The notes beneath the pieces were generated by a model. The model searched no databases. It saw only the letters and a list, made by a program, of their open reading frames with translations, and was not told the DNA's origin. Made by a program: the position numbers and the translations under genes. From ZC4RG30 sp039932715 (GTDB taxonomy: Bacteria; Pseudomonadota; Gammaproteobacteria; Steroidobacterales; Steroidobacteraceae), in assembly GCA_039932715.1 (NCBI GenBank), contig JBDTPN010000007.1, forward strand, positions 1-64,000: DNA of 64,000 bases. Direction: 5' to 3'. Below are positions 23,818 to 31,754 of the stretch, piece after piece. The first letter of the stretch is position 1. Each line of letters starts with the position of its first letter.

Positions 23818-25548
23818 TCACTGTGCAGCGCGCGGATCGTAACTGATCGCGCGATCGACGTGACCCCTGGTTGCGCAGTCGGCGCTGGCGGGGCCGCGCA
23901 CCAGATACCAGTCATCTCCCGCCGAGTCCCCCACCGCCTGCCGGCTGGCGGACCCTTCAAAACAGGGATGCAGGGATGACTTGGGAACCAGCAGCACGCG
24001 ATCCGCAGCGGCGTCCAGCCAGGCAGAGGCGTCGTAGCCTTCCAGAGGTCCTTCCAGCCAGCGGCGGTGCCCGAAATTGACCGTTGGTCGCTCCAGGTAA
24101 AGCAAAAACTGTTCCTTGTAAGCCACCAGCGCCAGCAGTTCCCCAGGTCGCAGCTTTGCCTGTACTTCGTGCATGAACGCAGCGCCCGAGCGCTCAGGAT
24201 TCATCGCCGGGGAAATCGCATAGGAAAAAGTGATGGCCAATGCTGCTGTTGCGGCCAGCCAGGCGGCGATGGGCTTGCGCCACAAGGCCGCGCCGACCCC
24301 CGCCAGGGAAAGCGCAAGGAACAGGTACAGCGGCCACCCACTGCCGAGATTAGCGTCCTGGATGGCCTTGCGCGCGAAGTGCGCGCCGCTGAGCAGGGCA
24401 CCGGCGAATACCACCGCGCCGATGATCAGCAAACCTGCCAGAGCGACGCTGAGCCGTTGCACGCTGCGGCGCTGGTATAGCACCACGAGAAAAGGCGTCG
24501 CCGCCAGCGCCAGGGCGGGCAAGGCGGGGTTCATGTAGATGCTGCGCTTTCCCGGTGTGAGCGAAAAGAACAGCAGCAGCAGCAGCAACCATCCCAAGGG
24601 CAGCCATACACGGGCGTCGCGGGCCCGCCACGCATCCCGCCATCGGGGCACCAACCAGAACAGCAGCAGGCTCCACGGCAACCACAACGCGGGGATTACC
24701 TGGACCAGAAAGTAGTGCCATGGCTGATGGTGATGCCAGGCGGCTGCGTACCGGGTAACGGTCTGATGAAAAAGTATTTCGTCGCGATAGGCGGTGTAGG
24801 CGGGATTTCCCTTTGAGGCCACCGTCAGGAGCATGGGTACGAACCACAGGAAAATGCCCAGCAGCATGGCCAGTGGCGCAAGTGCCCAACGCCAGCCGCC
24901 CGGGGTAATCGGCGCCAGTCCCTGCCATTTGAAATGCCGCATCGGCCAGTAAAGCAGCAGCACCAGTATCGGCAGGAATCCCACGCCCTTGGTGATCACA
25001 CCCAGTCCTGCCGCAAAGCCGCCCAGGAAATACCAACCCCACGCGGGTCCCCACAACAGGTGTCTCAGGAGCGAGTACAACGACAGCGTCGTCAACAGGC
25101 ACAGCGTGGCGTCAATCTGTGCAGAGCGCATGGTGGTCAGGAACTGCACGGTGCAGGACAGCGTCAGTGCTGCAAGCAGACCAGCCTGTCGTCCCGACAG
25201 GCGCCGCCCCATGTCATACACCAGGAACAGGACACCAGCGGCAGACAGCAGCGAGGGGATCAGGAATGACCAGCGCACGCTGCCGATCACTTCATATGCG
25301 GCGGCCAGCATCCAGAAATACAGCGGCGGTTTGTCCTGGTAGAGGTCACCGCCTATGCGCGGGAACAGCCATTCGCCTCCCATGGCCATGTCGCGCGCCA
25401 GCGCGGCGAAGCGTGGTTCGTCAGCCGGCCAGGGTTCGCGCACCCCGATGCCGGTGGCGACCAGCAGCAACAGCGCTGCAATCAGCCACAGCACGTCGCT
25501 GCGACGAATGGCTTCGAATGGACTGCCAGCCCGGGGGTTATCAAACAC
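23818..25548 (-). CDS. ArnT-like glycosyltransferase (GT39/GT83 family, polyprenyl-phosphate-sugar dependent)
   Basis: This 576-residue membrane protein has about ten to twelve hydrophobic segments and a soluble C-terminal part. The first periplasmic loop contains the catalytic-type acidic motif DEPRFAALARDMA, followed by LYQDKPPLYFWMLA, both as in ArnT and related protein/lipid glycosyltransferases that use undecaprenyl-phosphate sugars. It starts at a GTG at 25548, overlapping the LAB_N gene stop by 8 bp. With the upstream GT2 and LAB_N genes it forms a three-gene operon that would charge, flip and transfer a sugar, probably to lipid A or another envelope acceptor. Confidence 0.9.
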   Translation of the reverse strand: MFDNPRAGSPFEAIRRSDVLWLIAALLLLVATGIGVREPWPADEPRFAALARDMAMGGEWLFPRIGGDLYQDKPPLYFWMLAAAYEVIGSVRWSFLIPSLLSAAGVLFLVYDMGRRLSGRQAGLLAALTLSCTVQFLTTMRSAQIDATLCLLTTLSLYSLLRHLLWGPAWGWYFLGGFAAGLGVITKGVGFLPILVLLLYWPMRHFKWQGLAPITPGGWRWALAPLAMLLGIFLWFVPMLLTVASKGNPAYTAYRDEILFHQTVTRYAAAWHHHQPWHYFLVQVIPALWLPWSLLLFWLVPRWRDAWRARDARVWLPLGWLLLLLLFFSLTPGKRSIYMNPALPALALAATPFLVVLYQRRSVQRLSVALAGLLIIGAVVFAGALLSGAHFARKAIQDANLGSGWPLYLFLALSLAGVGAALWRKPIAAWLAATAALAITFSYAISPAMNPERSGAAFMHEVQAKLRPGELLALVAYKEQFLLYLERPTVNFGHRRWLEGPLEGYDASAWLDAAADRVLLVPKSSLHPCFEGSASRQAVGDSAGDDWYLVRGPASADCATRGHVDRAISYDPRAAQ

Positions 25549-25861
25549 TGGAGTTGCCAGGAACTGACTGGCGCCGGTGGCGTATATCCATCACAAGGTT
25601 GTAGAAGGCCACGGTGGTGGGAAACAGGTTGGAGAGTATTCCCACCGAGTCGTTCTTGCCCCATATGAAATAGGACGCCAGCATGGCGCTGCCCACCAGG
25701 CTCATGATCCAGAAGGCGCGCGGAATCGTAGGTTTTCCCTGGCGACGCGTAGCCAGCATCTGCACCAGCCAGCGGCCGGTAAACATCAGCATCCCGCCAT
25801 AGCCGATCAGTTTCCAGGGGGTGATGACGACGCCAAAGGCGTTGAGGATGACGTCGTTCAT
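25541..25861 (-). CDS. LAB_N (lipid A biosynthesis N-terminal) domain membrane protein
   Basis: This 106-residue protein has three hydrophobic helices: FGVVITPWKLIGYGGMLMFTGRWLVQM, RAFWIMSLVGSAMLASYFIWG and VGILSNLFPTTVAFYNLVMDI. This is the LAB_N domain, often encoded between a DPM1-like GT2 and an ArnT-like enzyme. A role in moving the polyprenyl-phosphate sugar across the inner membrane is a common guess but unproven. It lies between those two genes here, with a one-base gap to the GT2 gene. Confidence 0.88.
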   Translation of the reverse strand: MNDVILNAFGVVITPWKLIGYGGMLMFTGRWLVQMLATRRQGKPTIPRAFWIMSLVGSAMLASYFIWGKNDSVGILSNLFPTTVAFYNLVMDIRHRRQSVPGNSSV

Positions 25862-25862
25862 T

Positions 25863-26585
25863 TCATTCCTCGGTGGAGGTGAGACCGGGTCGGTAACGCC
25901 GCCGCAGCCACATCACTCCAAAGATATCGACGATGCCCACCCACAGGCGGTCGAACATTCCGTACTTCGAAACGCCGCGTTCGCGTGACCGGTGGCCCAC
26001 GGGCACGGAAATGACCCGATTGCCGCGGCGTTGGAACAACGCCGGCATGAAGCGATGCATGTGATCGAAGTAGGGCAGGTCGAGGAACGCCGCGCGCGAA
26101 AAAAGCTTGATGCCGCAGCCCGTATCGGGTGTGCCGTCGCCCAGCATCCATCCACGCACGCCATTGGCGATGCGCGATTGCATGCGCCGGAAACCGGTGT
26201 CCTTGCGAGTGGTGCGGTTGCCCATGAACAGCAGTACGCTGGCATTGGCCGGATCCTCCCGCGCCGCCAGCAATCTCGGGATATCGGCCGGATCGTTCTG
26301 CCCATCGCCGTCGAGCGTTGCGATCCAGGTGCCGCGCGCGGCGCGAACGCCGGTGGCAACGGCAGCGCTTTGCCCCGAGCGCCGCGAGTGCCGCAGTATG
26401 CGCAAGGTATTCATGCCTTCAATGCGCAGGCGCTGCAGCTGGGCCACCGTGTCGTCGGTGCTGCCATCGTCCACGAACAGCATTTCGTAACTGCGACCCT
26501 GCAATGCGGCGGCGATTTCGCGCGCCAGGGGCGCGACGTTTTCCGCCTCGTTGCAGACAGGGACAACAACGGAGAGTTCGCTCAC
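25863..26585 (-). CDS. GT2 family glycosyltransferase, polyprenyl-phosphate sugar synthase-like (DPM1/ArnC type)
   Basis: The protein has 240 residues from a GTG at 26585 (VSELSVVVPVCNEAENV), preceded by GGGGATGTA; an ATG at 26636 would add 17 unconserved residues. GT-A fold motifs are EMLFVDDGSTDDTVAQL, GTWIATLDGDGQNDPADIPRL (DxD-like) and the late RERGVSKYGMFDRLWVGIVD, with a single hydrophobic segment near the end. It would make a lipid-linked sugar from undecaprenyl phosphate and a nucleotide sugar for the ArnT-like transferase downstream. The sugar is unknown. Confidence 0.9.
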   Translation of the reverse strand: MSELSVVVPVCNEAENVAPLAREIAAALQGRSYEMLFVDDGSTDDTVAQLQRLRIEGMNTLRILRHSRRSGQSAAVATGVRAARGTWIATLDGDGQNDPADIPRLLAAREDPANASVLLFMGNRTTRKDTGFRRMQSRIANGVRGWMLGDGTPDTGCGIKLFSRAAFLDLPYFDHMHRFMPALFQRRGNRVISVPVGHRSRERGVSKYGMFDRLWVGIVDIFGVMWLRRRYRPGLTSTEE

Positions 26586-26654
26586 TACATCCCCAAAGGG
26601 GCGCAGGATACCATCGGCAGGCCCAAGGCTGACCATCCGGTAAGATCAGGGCGC

Positions 26655-27539
26655 ATGGAAATCAATCCCGAGTCCCCCCTGGTACCGTTTTGGCTGCGCA
26701 GCCTGTCGCGGTTGCCCTTGCCTTTGCTCTATGGACTGGCTGGCCTGCTGATATTCGTGGCCCACCGGCTGCTGCGCATGAAACTAGGCGTGATTCGCCA
26801 GAACATCGGGGCGTGTTTCCCACAACTGACGCCGCGCGAACGGGCGCGCATGGTGGCGGGACATTACCGCCAGATCGGGCAGATGATTGCCGAGGTCATC
26901 AAGGGCGCCACCCTGTCGCGCCAGTCGTTCATGGATCGCGTGCGCATGCGCAATCTAGCGTTACCGCAAGGGCTGTTGGCACAGGGTCGGCCCGTGTTGC
27001 TGGTGGCCGCGCACCAGGGCAACTGGGAGTGGGTGTTGCAGGCATTGGCGCTGCAGCTGGGGTATCCGCTGGACGTGGGCTACAAACCCATCAAGAGCCC
27101 ATGGGCCGAAAACGCGATGAATGCCATTCGCCGGCGCTTCGGTGCGCACCTGGTGCCTGCCAAGCAATTGCTGGCGGACATGCTCAAGCGACGCAACATC
27201 GTGCGCGGCATAGCGATGCTGGCCGACCAGGAGCCCACCACCAGCGATCACAAGCATTGGGTGACGTTCCTTGGGCGTGATACTGCGTTCTACATGGGGC
27301 CCGAGCAGATGGCCCGCGCGGCGCGTTACGCGGCGGTGTTCGTGGCACTGCGCCGCACCGCGCGTGGCCACTACGAGATCGAGTTCCTGGAGCTGGCCGC
27401 CACTGGTGAACAGATGGCGCCGGGGGAATTCACTGCGCGCTATGCGCGACTGGTAGAGAAGGAAATACTCGCGGCACCCACGGACTGGACGTGGGGACAC
27501 CGCAGGTGGAAGCTTAAACGAGGCGTGTACGCGAGCTGA
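26655..27539 (+). CDS. LpxL/HtrB-like lysophospholipid / lipid A late acyltransferase
   Basis: The 294-residue protein starts at the ATG at 26655. An N-terminal membrane anchor (LPLPLLYGLAGLLIFVAHRLL) is followed by the LABLAT-type HX4(D/E) catalytic motif HQGNWEW. GIAMLADQEPTTSD, FLGRDTAFYMGPEQMARAARYAAVFVAL and WTWGHRRWK also match the family. It transfers an acyl chain onto a lipid A precursor or an analogous glycolipid at the inner membrane. It is divergent from the GT2-LAB_N-ArnT operon, supporting a shared envelope-glycolipid role. The acyl donor could be ACP-linked. Confidence 0.92.
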   Translation: MEINPESPLVPFWLRSLSRLPLPLLYGLAGLLIFVAHRLLRMKLGVIRQNIGACFPQLTPRERARMVAGHYRQIGQMIAEVIKGATLSRQSFMDRVRMRNLALPQGLLAQGRPVLLVAAHQGNWEWVLQALALQLGYPLDVGYKPIKSPWAENAMNAIRRRFGAHLVPAKQLLADMLKRRNIVRGIAMLADQEPTTSDHKHWVTFLGRDTAFYMGPEQMARAARYAAVFVALRRTARGHYEIEFLELAATGEQMAPGEFTARYARLVEKEILAAPTDWTWGHRRWKLKRGVYAS

Positions 27540-27565
27540 ATCGCGCGATCAGCCAGGCTTTTCCT

Positions 27566-29536
27566 TTATCCGGCCTGCGCCAATTTTGCTGACAGGTGTT
27601 TGGCCAGATCCGCCACGGTGGGGTGATCGAACAGCTCGGTGAGATCAATGTGCCCCGGGTATTCACGATCCACCTGCTCATGAATCTCGATGAGCTTGAG
27701 CGAGCTGGCACCGATCTCGAACAGGTTGTCGCTGGGCCCGATCTGCCTGGCCGCCAGCACGCCGTTGCAGATGCGCAGCAACCGCGATTCGATGGAATCC
27801 GCCGCGACACTTGCACCCGGCTGCAGGCCGCCGCTGTGCTTCGAGACTTCGGCAAGATCCTCTGCGAACTCACCGTCGAGAAAGTTCTGCTCTAGCAGAT
27901 GACGCTGGATCTTGCCGCTGGTGGTCTTGGGGATGCGCTTCACTGGCACCACCTGCGCGACTTCGAGGCCTGCCTGCTCGTTGACCAGGCGCGTGATCTG
28001 CGCTGCCAGCGCGGGGAATTGCGCCAGGTCACCGCGATAGAGCGCGAACACGGTCAACTGGTCGGTTTCGGCGCCTGGCGGGCGTACGCCGGCCACTACT
28101 ATCTTGCCCAGCTCCATACCGTCGGCGCGTTGCGCGATGGCTTCAAGATCGTGCGGGTAGTAGTTCTGGCCGTTGACGAAGAGGATCTCCTTGGCGCGAC
28201 CGGTGATGTAGGTTTCGCCATCGAGCATCAATCCAAGGTCGCCGGTCTTGAGCCAGCCGTCAGCGGTAAATGTCTCGGCATTGGCCGCGGGTTCTTCGAA
28301 ATAGCCAGCTGTGACGTTGTCGCCGCGAATGTGGATGTGTCCCACATGGCCATCGGCCAGCGGCGCGTCGTCGTTATCGGTGATGCGCAGTTCGCACAGT
28401 GGGATGGCCTTGCCCACGCTGACCAGGCCCAGTGCATCGCGGCCTGCGTCAGGTAGCACCTCGGCGCGGTCGCCGATCCCGACCTTGTGCCGGTTGAGCT
28501 GGATGATGCGCAGCGGTCGCCCCACAGGCGGAAAGCTCACAGCCAGCGAGGCTTCGGCCAGTCCATAGACCGGATACATGGCATTGCGCCTGAGACCCAG
28601 TCCGTTGAGCCGCGCCAGGAATTCCTCGCAAAGCTCCACGGAGATGGGCTCGGCCCCGTTGAAGATCAGCCGCACGCTTGAGAGGTCGAGATTGCCCGGC
28701 GAACGATCTCCCAGCACCTTGAGGAAATGCCGGTAGCCGAAATTGGGTGAGCACAGGATGGTCGCGCGCTGCTGCGCGGCGATCTGCAGCCACAGCAAGG
28801 GACGTCGCACGAACAGCTCGGTGGGCATCAGGTTCATGTGCACGCGATTGGCGAACATGATCAGGTGAAAGCCGATAAGACCCATGTCATGCGTCAATGG
28901 CATCCACGACAGGCTCACGTCGTTTTCGTTGAAGCCGCCCACCTGCGTGGAGCCGATCCAGTTGGCTATCAGGTTGGCGTGCGTGAGCACCACGCCCTTG
29001 GGGTCGCTGGTAGATCCGGAAGAAAACTGGATGAACGCGGTGTCTTGCGGTTGCGCCGGGTGAGGCACGCCCTCGCGGCTGATGTCCTTGAGGTCATCGA
29101 CCAGGAAGGCGCGCTGGCGCAGTGTCGCGAACGTCGCCGCTTCGTCAGCCTCTGCTGACTGCGTGGCGAACTGGCCCACGCGATCCAGCGTCTTGCGATC
29201 GCTGTATATGAAAGGTTTGCCCAGCTTGCGCGCGATACGCAGCAACTTGTGCCGGTGTTCGTCGCTGATGCCGATGGCTACCGGCACCGGCACGATGCCA
29301 CCCAGCACTGCGCCCCAGAAGGCATCAATGAACTGCTCGTTGTTATTGAGCAGCAGGATCATGCGGTCCCCGGGCCTGGCACCCAGTTGCTGCAGATGAT
29401 GCAGGATGCCCAGTGCCCGATCATGCATCTGGCCGTAGGTCACGCGACGCGATTCGTTTTCGCCACTGTGGTAGACGATGGCGCGATCCGCGCTGCGGTG
29501 CTGCGCCATCAGTTCATTGAGCGTGCGGGCTTGCAT
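27566..29536 (-). CDS. Fatty-acyl-AMP ligase fused to a C-terminal acyl-carrier domain
   Basis: This 656-residue protein has an adenylation domain (about 1-560) with FIQFSSGSTSDPKGVVLTHANL, MYPVYGLAEASLAVSFPP, KTGDLG and the catalytic-lysine motif PKTTSGKIQRHLL. The ligase type (FAAL) activates fatty acids as acyl-AMP. Residues about 570-650 form a carrier domain with the attachment serine in IGASSLKLIEIHEQV, so the acyl group is probably loaded onto its own carrier. A P450 gene lies directly upstream on the same strand (2-bp gap), suggesting that the tethered fatty acid is modified before transfer by a neighbouring acyltransferase. The product is unknown. Confidence 0.9.
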   Translation of the reverse strand: MQARTLNELMAQHRSADRAIVYHSGENESRRVTYGQMHDRALGILHHLQQLGARPGDRMILLLNNNEQFIDAFWGAVLGGIVPVPVAIGISDEHRHKLLRIARKLGKPFIYSDRKTLDRVGQFATQSAEADEAATFATLRQRAFLVDDLKDISREGVPHPAQPQDTAFIQFSSGSTSDPKGVVLTHANLIANWIGSTQVGGFNENDVSLSWMPLTHDMGLIGFHLIMFANRVHMNLMPTELFVRRPLLWLQIAAQQRATILCSPNFGYRHFLKVLGDRSPGNLDLSSVRLIFNGAEPISVELCEEFLARLNGLGLRRNAMYPVYGLAEASLAVSFPPVGRPLRIIQLNRHKVGIGDRAEVLPDAGRDALGLVSVGKAIPLCELRITDNDDAPLADGHVGHIHIRGDNVTAGYFEEPAANAETFTADGWLKTGDLGLMLDGETYITGRAKEILFVNGQNYYPHDLEAIAQRADGMELGKIVVAGVRPPGAETDQLTVFALYRGDLAQFPALAAQITRLVNEQAGLEVAQVVPVKRIPKTTSGKIQRHLLEQNFLDGEFAEDLAEVSKHSGGLQPGASVAADSIESRLLRICNGVLAARQIGPSDNLFEIGASSLKLIEIHEQVDREYPGHIDLTELFDHPTVADLAKHLSAKLAQAG

Positions 29537-29538
29537 GG

Positions 29539-30873
29539 CTATTGACTACCGGTGCGGGATTCGAGCCGCATGATAAACGGTCTGGTGGCCCGCAGATTGA
29601 TCAACGCCTCGAAGTGCACCGGTTCCTGGTCGACGCGGCGCAGCCGGAAGCGGCGTGCAAAGCGGTTGAGGTGCACCAGCATCTCGAAGATCGCCAGGGT
29701 CTCGCCGATGCAGTGATGTGCGCCGGCGGAAAACGGCAGATAGGTCAGTTTCGGACGCGCTTCGTCATCCTTCACGAACCGGTCCGGGTTGAACGCTTCC
29801 GGGTCGGTCCAGAAATCCGGGTGCCGGTGCACGAAGTAGGGGCTGAAGAACACGTCGGTGCCCGGTGGTACGATGTAGCCGCCCAGTGTGTCCGCCTCGA
29901 TGGTCTTGCGCGAGATCACCCACACGGGCGGATACAGGCGCATGGCTTCGCGGATCACCTTGTTGGAATAGGGCAGTGCCTCCATCTCCTGCAGTGTCGG
30001 CACTGCAACCTCCGCCGCTGCATCGATCTCGGCGTGCAGCTTGGCTTCCACATCCGCATGCTCGCCCAGCAGGTGCCAGGTCCAGGCCAGCGCACTGGCC
30101 GTTGTTTCATGGCCGGCCACGATCAGCGTGGTGATTTCGTCGACGATTTCCTTGTCGGTCATGCCAGCGCCGGTTTCCTTGTCACGCGCATTGAGCAGCA
30201 TGGAAACGTAATCAGGGCTGTCGCCGGCAGACAGGGCACCTTCGGGCCCGCTGCCGGCCGCGCGCCGTCGCGCTACACACACCGCGATCATTGCCGCCAG
30301 TTTGCGAAAGCGGTAGGCAAAACGTAGGTCGCGCGCGGATTCCTGCGTCAACACTGCGAATGGATTTTCGCCTGCTTCCCTGGCCATGACATCCATGTCA
30401 TCACCGAAGATGGCGCGCAGGACAATCTCCAGCGTCATCTCGCTCATGTCGTCGGTGACATTGACCGGTTCGCCGCGGGCGCACTTGTCCTGCCAGGCTG
30501 CCAGCAACCGATCGTTGGCCTGCGCGATGCTGCGGTCGAACTGCGCCAGGATGCGGCGATGAAAGGTCGGTTGCATCATGCGCCGCTGGCGCTTCCAGAA
30601 TTCACCCTCGCTGACTATGATCCCATTGCCCAGCAGGATCTTGATCCGGTCGAAACCCACACCCTTGGCGTAGTTGCGGTGGTTGCTGATCAGGATGCGC
30701 CGCACATCGTCGGGGTGGTTGAATACCCAGGTGTGCGATTGCCGGCCCGGGGCATAGACGCGATAGGCGTCGCCGTGCCGGGCGTATATCTCCCGCATGC
30801 GGTCCAGCGAGTCAGGCGTGGAGCCGATGTCGAAGCGTTGCTCGGATTCTGGGGGAAGGGGAGTCTCGGTCAT
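29539..30873 (-). CDS. Cytochrome P450
   Basis: The protein has 444 residues from the ATG at 30873; a further start at 30900 would add nine residues. The I-helix motif AGHETTASALAW, the ExxR motif (VIREAMRLYPP) and the haem loop FSAGAHHCIGETLA (Cys388) are all intact. It resembles bacterial fatty-acid/alkane or CYP102-like monooxygenases, but has no fused reductase and no redox partner lies next to it. It is the first gene of an operon with the fatty-acyl-AMP ligase, so hydroxylation of a fatty acyl chain is likely. The start overlaps the divergent DUF374 gene at a shared CATG. Confidence 0.93.
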   Translation of the reverse strand: MTETPLPPESEQRFDIGSTPDSLDRMREIYARHGDAYRVYAPGRQSHTWVFNHPDDVRRILISNHRNYAKGVGFDRIKILLGNGIIVSEGEFWKRQRRMMQPTFHRRILAQFDRSIAQANDRLLAAWQDKCARGEPVNVTDDMSEMTLEIVLRAIFGDDMDVMAREAGENPFAVLTQESARDLRFAYRFRKLAAMIAVCVARRRAAGSGPEGALSAGDSPDYVSMLLNARDKETGAGMTDKEIVDEITTLIVAGHETTASALAWTWHLLGEHADVEAKLHAEIDAAAEVAVPTLQEMEALPYSNKVIREAMRLYPPVWVISRKTIEADTLGGYIVPPGTDVFFSPYFVHRHPDFWTDPEAFNPDRFVKDDEARPKLTYLPFSAGAHHCIGETLAIFEMLVHLNRFARRFRLRRVDQEPVHFEALINLRATRPFIMRLESRTGSQ

Positions 30874-31597
30874 GGATCCGGAAATGGTAGCGCAACCCAA
30901 GGTGTCACGGCGCCGGCTGACTCCAATGCGCCGCTTGATCTATCGCCTTGCCGCGCCAGCAGGCCTTGCGGTGCTGCGCAGCTGGTGGCGCAGCTGCCGC
31001 ATCGTCAGTGTGGTGGGAGCGGAGCACCTGGACGCAGCGCTGGCGCAGTGGCCCTCACTGCTGCCCTGCTATTGGCACCAGCATGAACTGTTCTGCGCGC
31101 GCTACCTGCTGTTGCAGATGCCGCGCGGATTGAAGCTGGGTTTTCTGGTCAGCCCTTCGGTGGACGGTGAAGTGCCGGCCATGATCGCAACACGACTGGG
31201 CGCCAGGGTGATCCGCGGATCTTCCACACATACTGGCGCACGGGCGCTGCGCGATTATTACCAGCTGCTGGTCAAGGACCAGGTTTCGCCTGTGATAACG
31301 CCGGATGGTCCTTCGGGGCCGCGGTTCAGGTTCAAGCCGGGGGCCATCATGCTGGCCCAGATCTCTGGCAGACCCATGTTGCCCATGGCGTACGCGGCTT
31401 CGAGCGCGTGGCTGGTGGCCTGGGACAAATTCGTCATCCCGCGGCCCTTTTCCCGGATTGCGATTGCCATCGGCCAGCCGGTGAGTGTGACGCGGGATTT
31501 CCCCATCAGCGATGAGGCGGCGCTGCAGGCGTTGCAGGCCCAAATGGAGCGGGCGCTGCACGAGCAGTTCCAGCGGGCAAAGGCAGCGTTGGGGTGA
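30872..31597 (+). CDS. DUF374 lysophospholipid-acyltransferase-family protein
   Basis: The protein has 241 residues from the ATG at 30872, preceded by GAAGGGGAG; the ATG at 30926 (MRRLIYRLA) is an alternative. It carries CYWHQHELFCARY, LVSPSVDGEVPAMIATRLGARVIRGSSTHTGARALRDY and VITPDGPSGPR, which define DUF374, a branch of the glycerolipid acyltransferase superfamily. The His/Glu pair in HQHE probably replaces the HX4D catalytic motif. Divergent orientation from the P450/FAAL operon suggests that it transfers the modified acyl chain. Its start codon overlaps that of the P450 gene on the other strand. Confidence 0.85.
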   Translation: MDPEMVAQPKVSRRRLTPMRRLIYRLAAPAGLAVLRSWWRSCRIVSVVGAEHLDAALAQWPSLLPCYWHQHELFCARYLLLQMPRGLKLGFLVSPSVDGEVPAMIATRLGARVIRGSSTHTGARALRDYYQLLVKDQVSPVITPDGPSGPRFRFKPGAIMLAQISGRPMLPMAYAASSAWLVAWDKFVIPRPFSRIAIAIGQPVSVTRDFPISDEAALQALQAQMERALHEQFQRAKAALG

Positions 31598-31754
31598 ATT
31601 TCTCCATATTTGCTAGATAGTTGGCTGCTATTCTTTACATATCATGCAAGAATCGTCATTGACAGAATCCGCTAACAAACTGTGGCGGTGTTCGTAGCGC
31701 AGTTAAGTGACGCAAGCTCAGACTTGGGACCCGAACAGGGGAAATCATCGGTAA

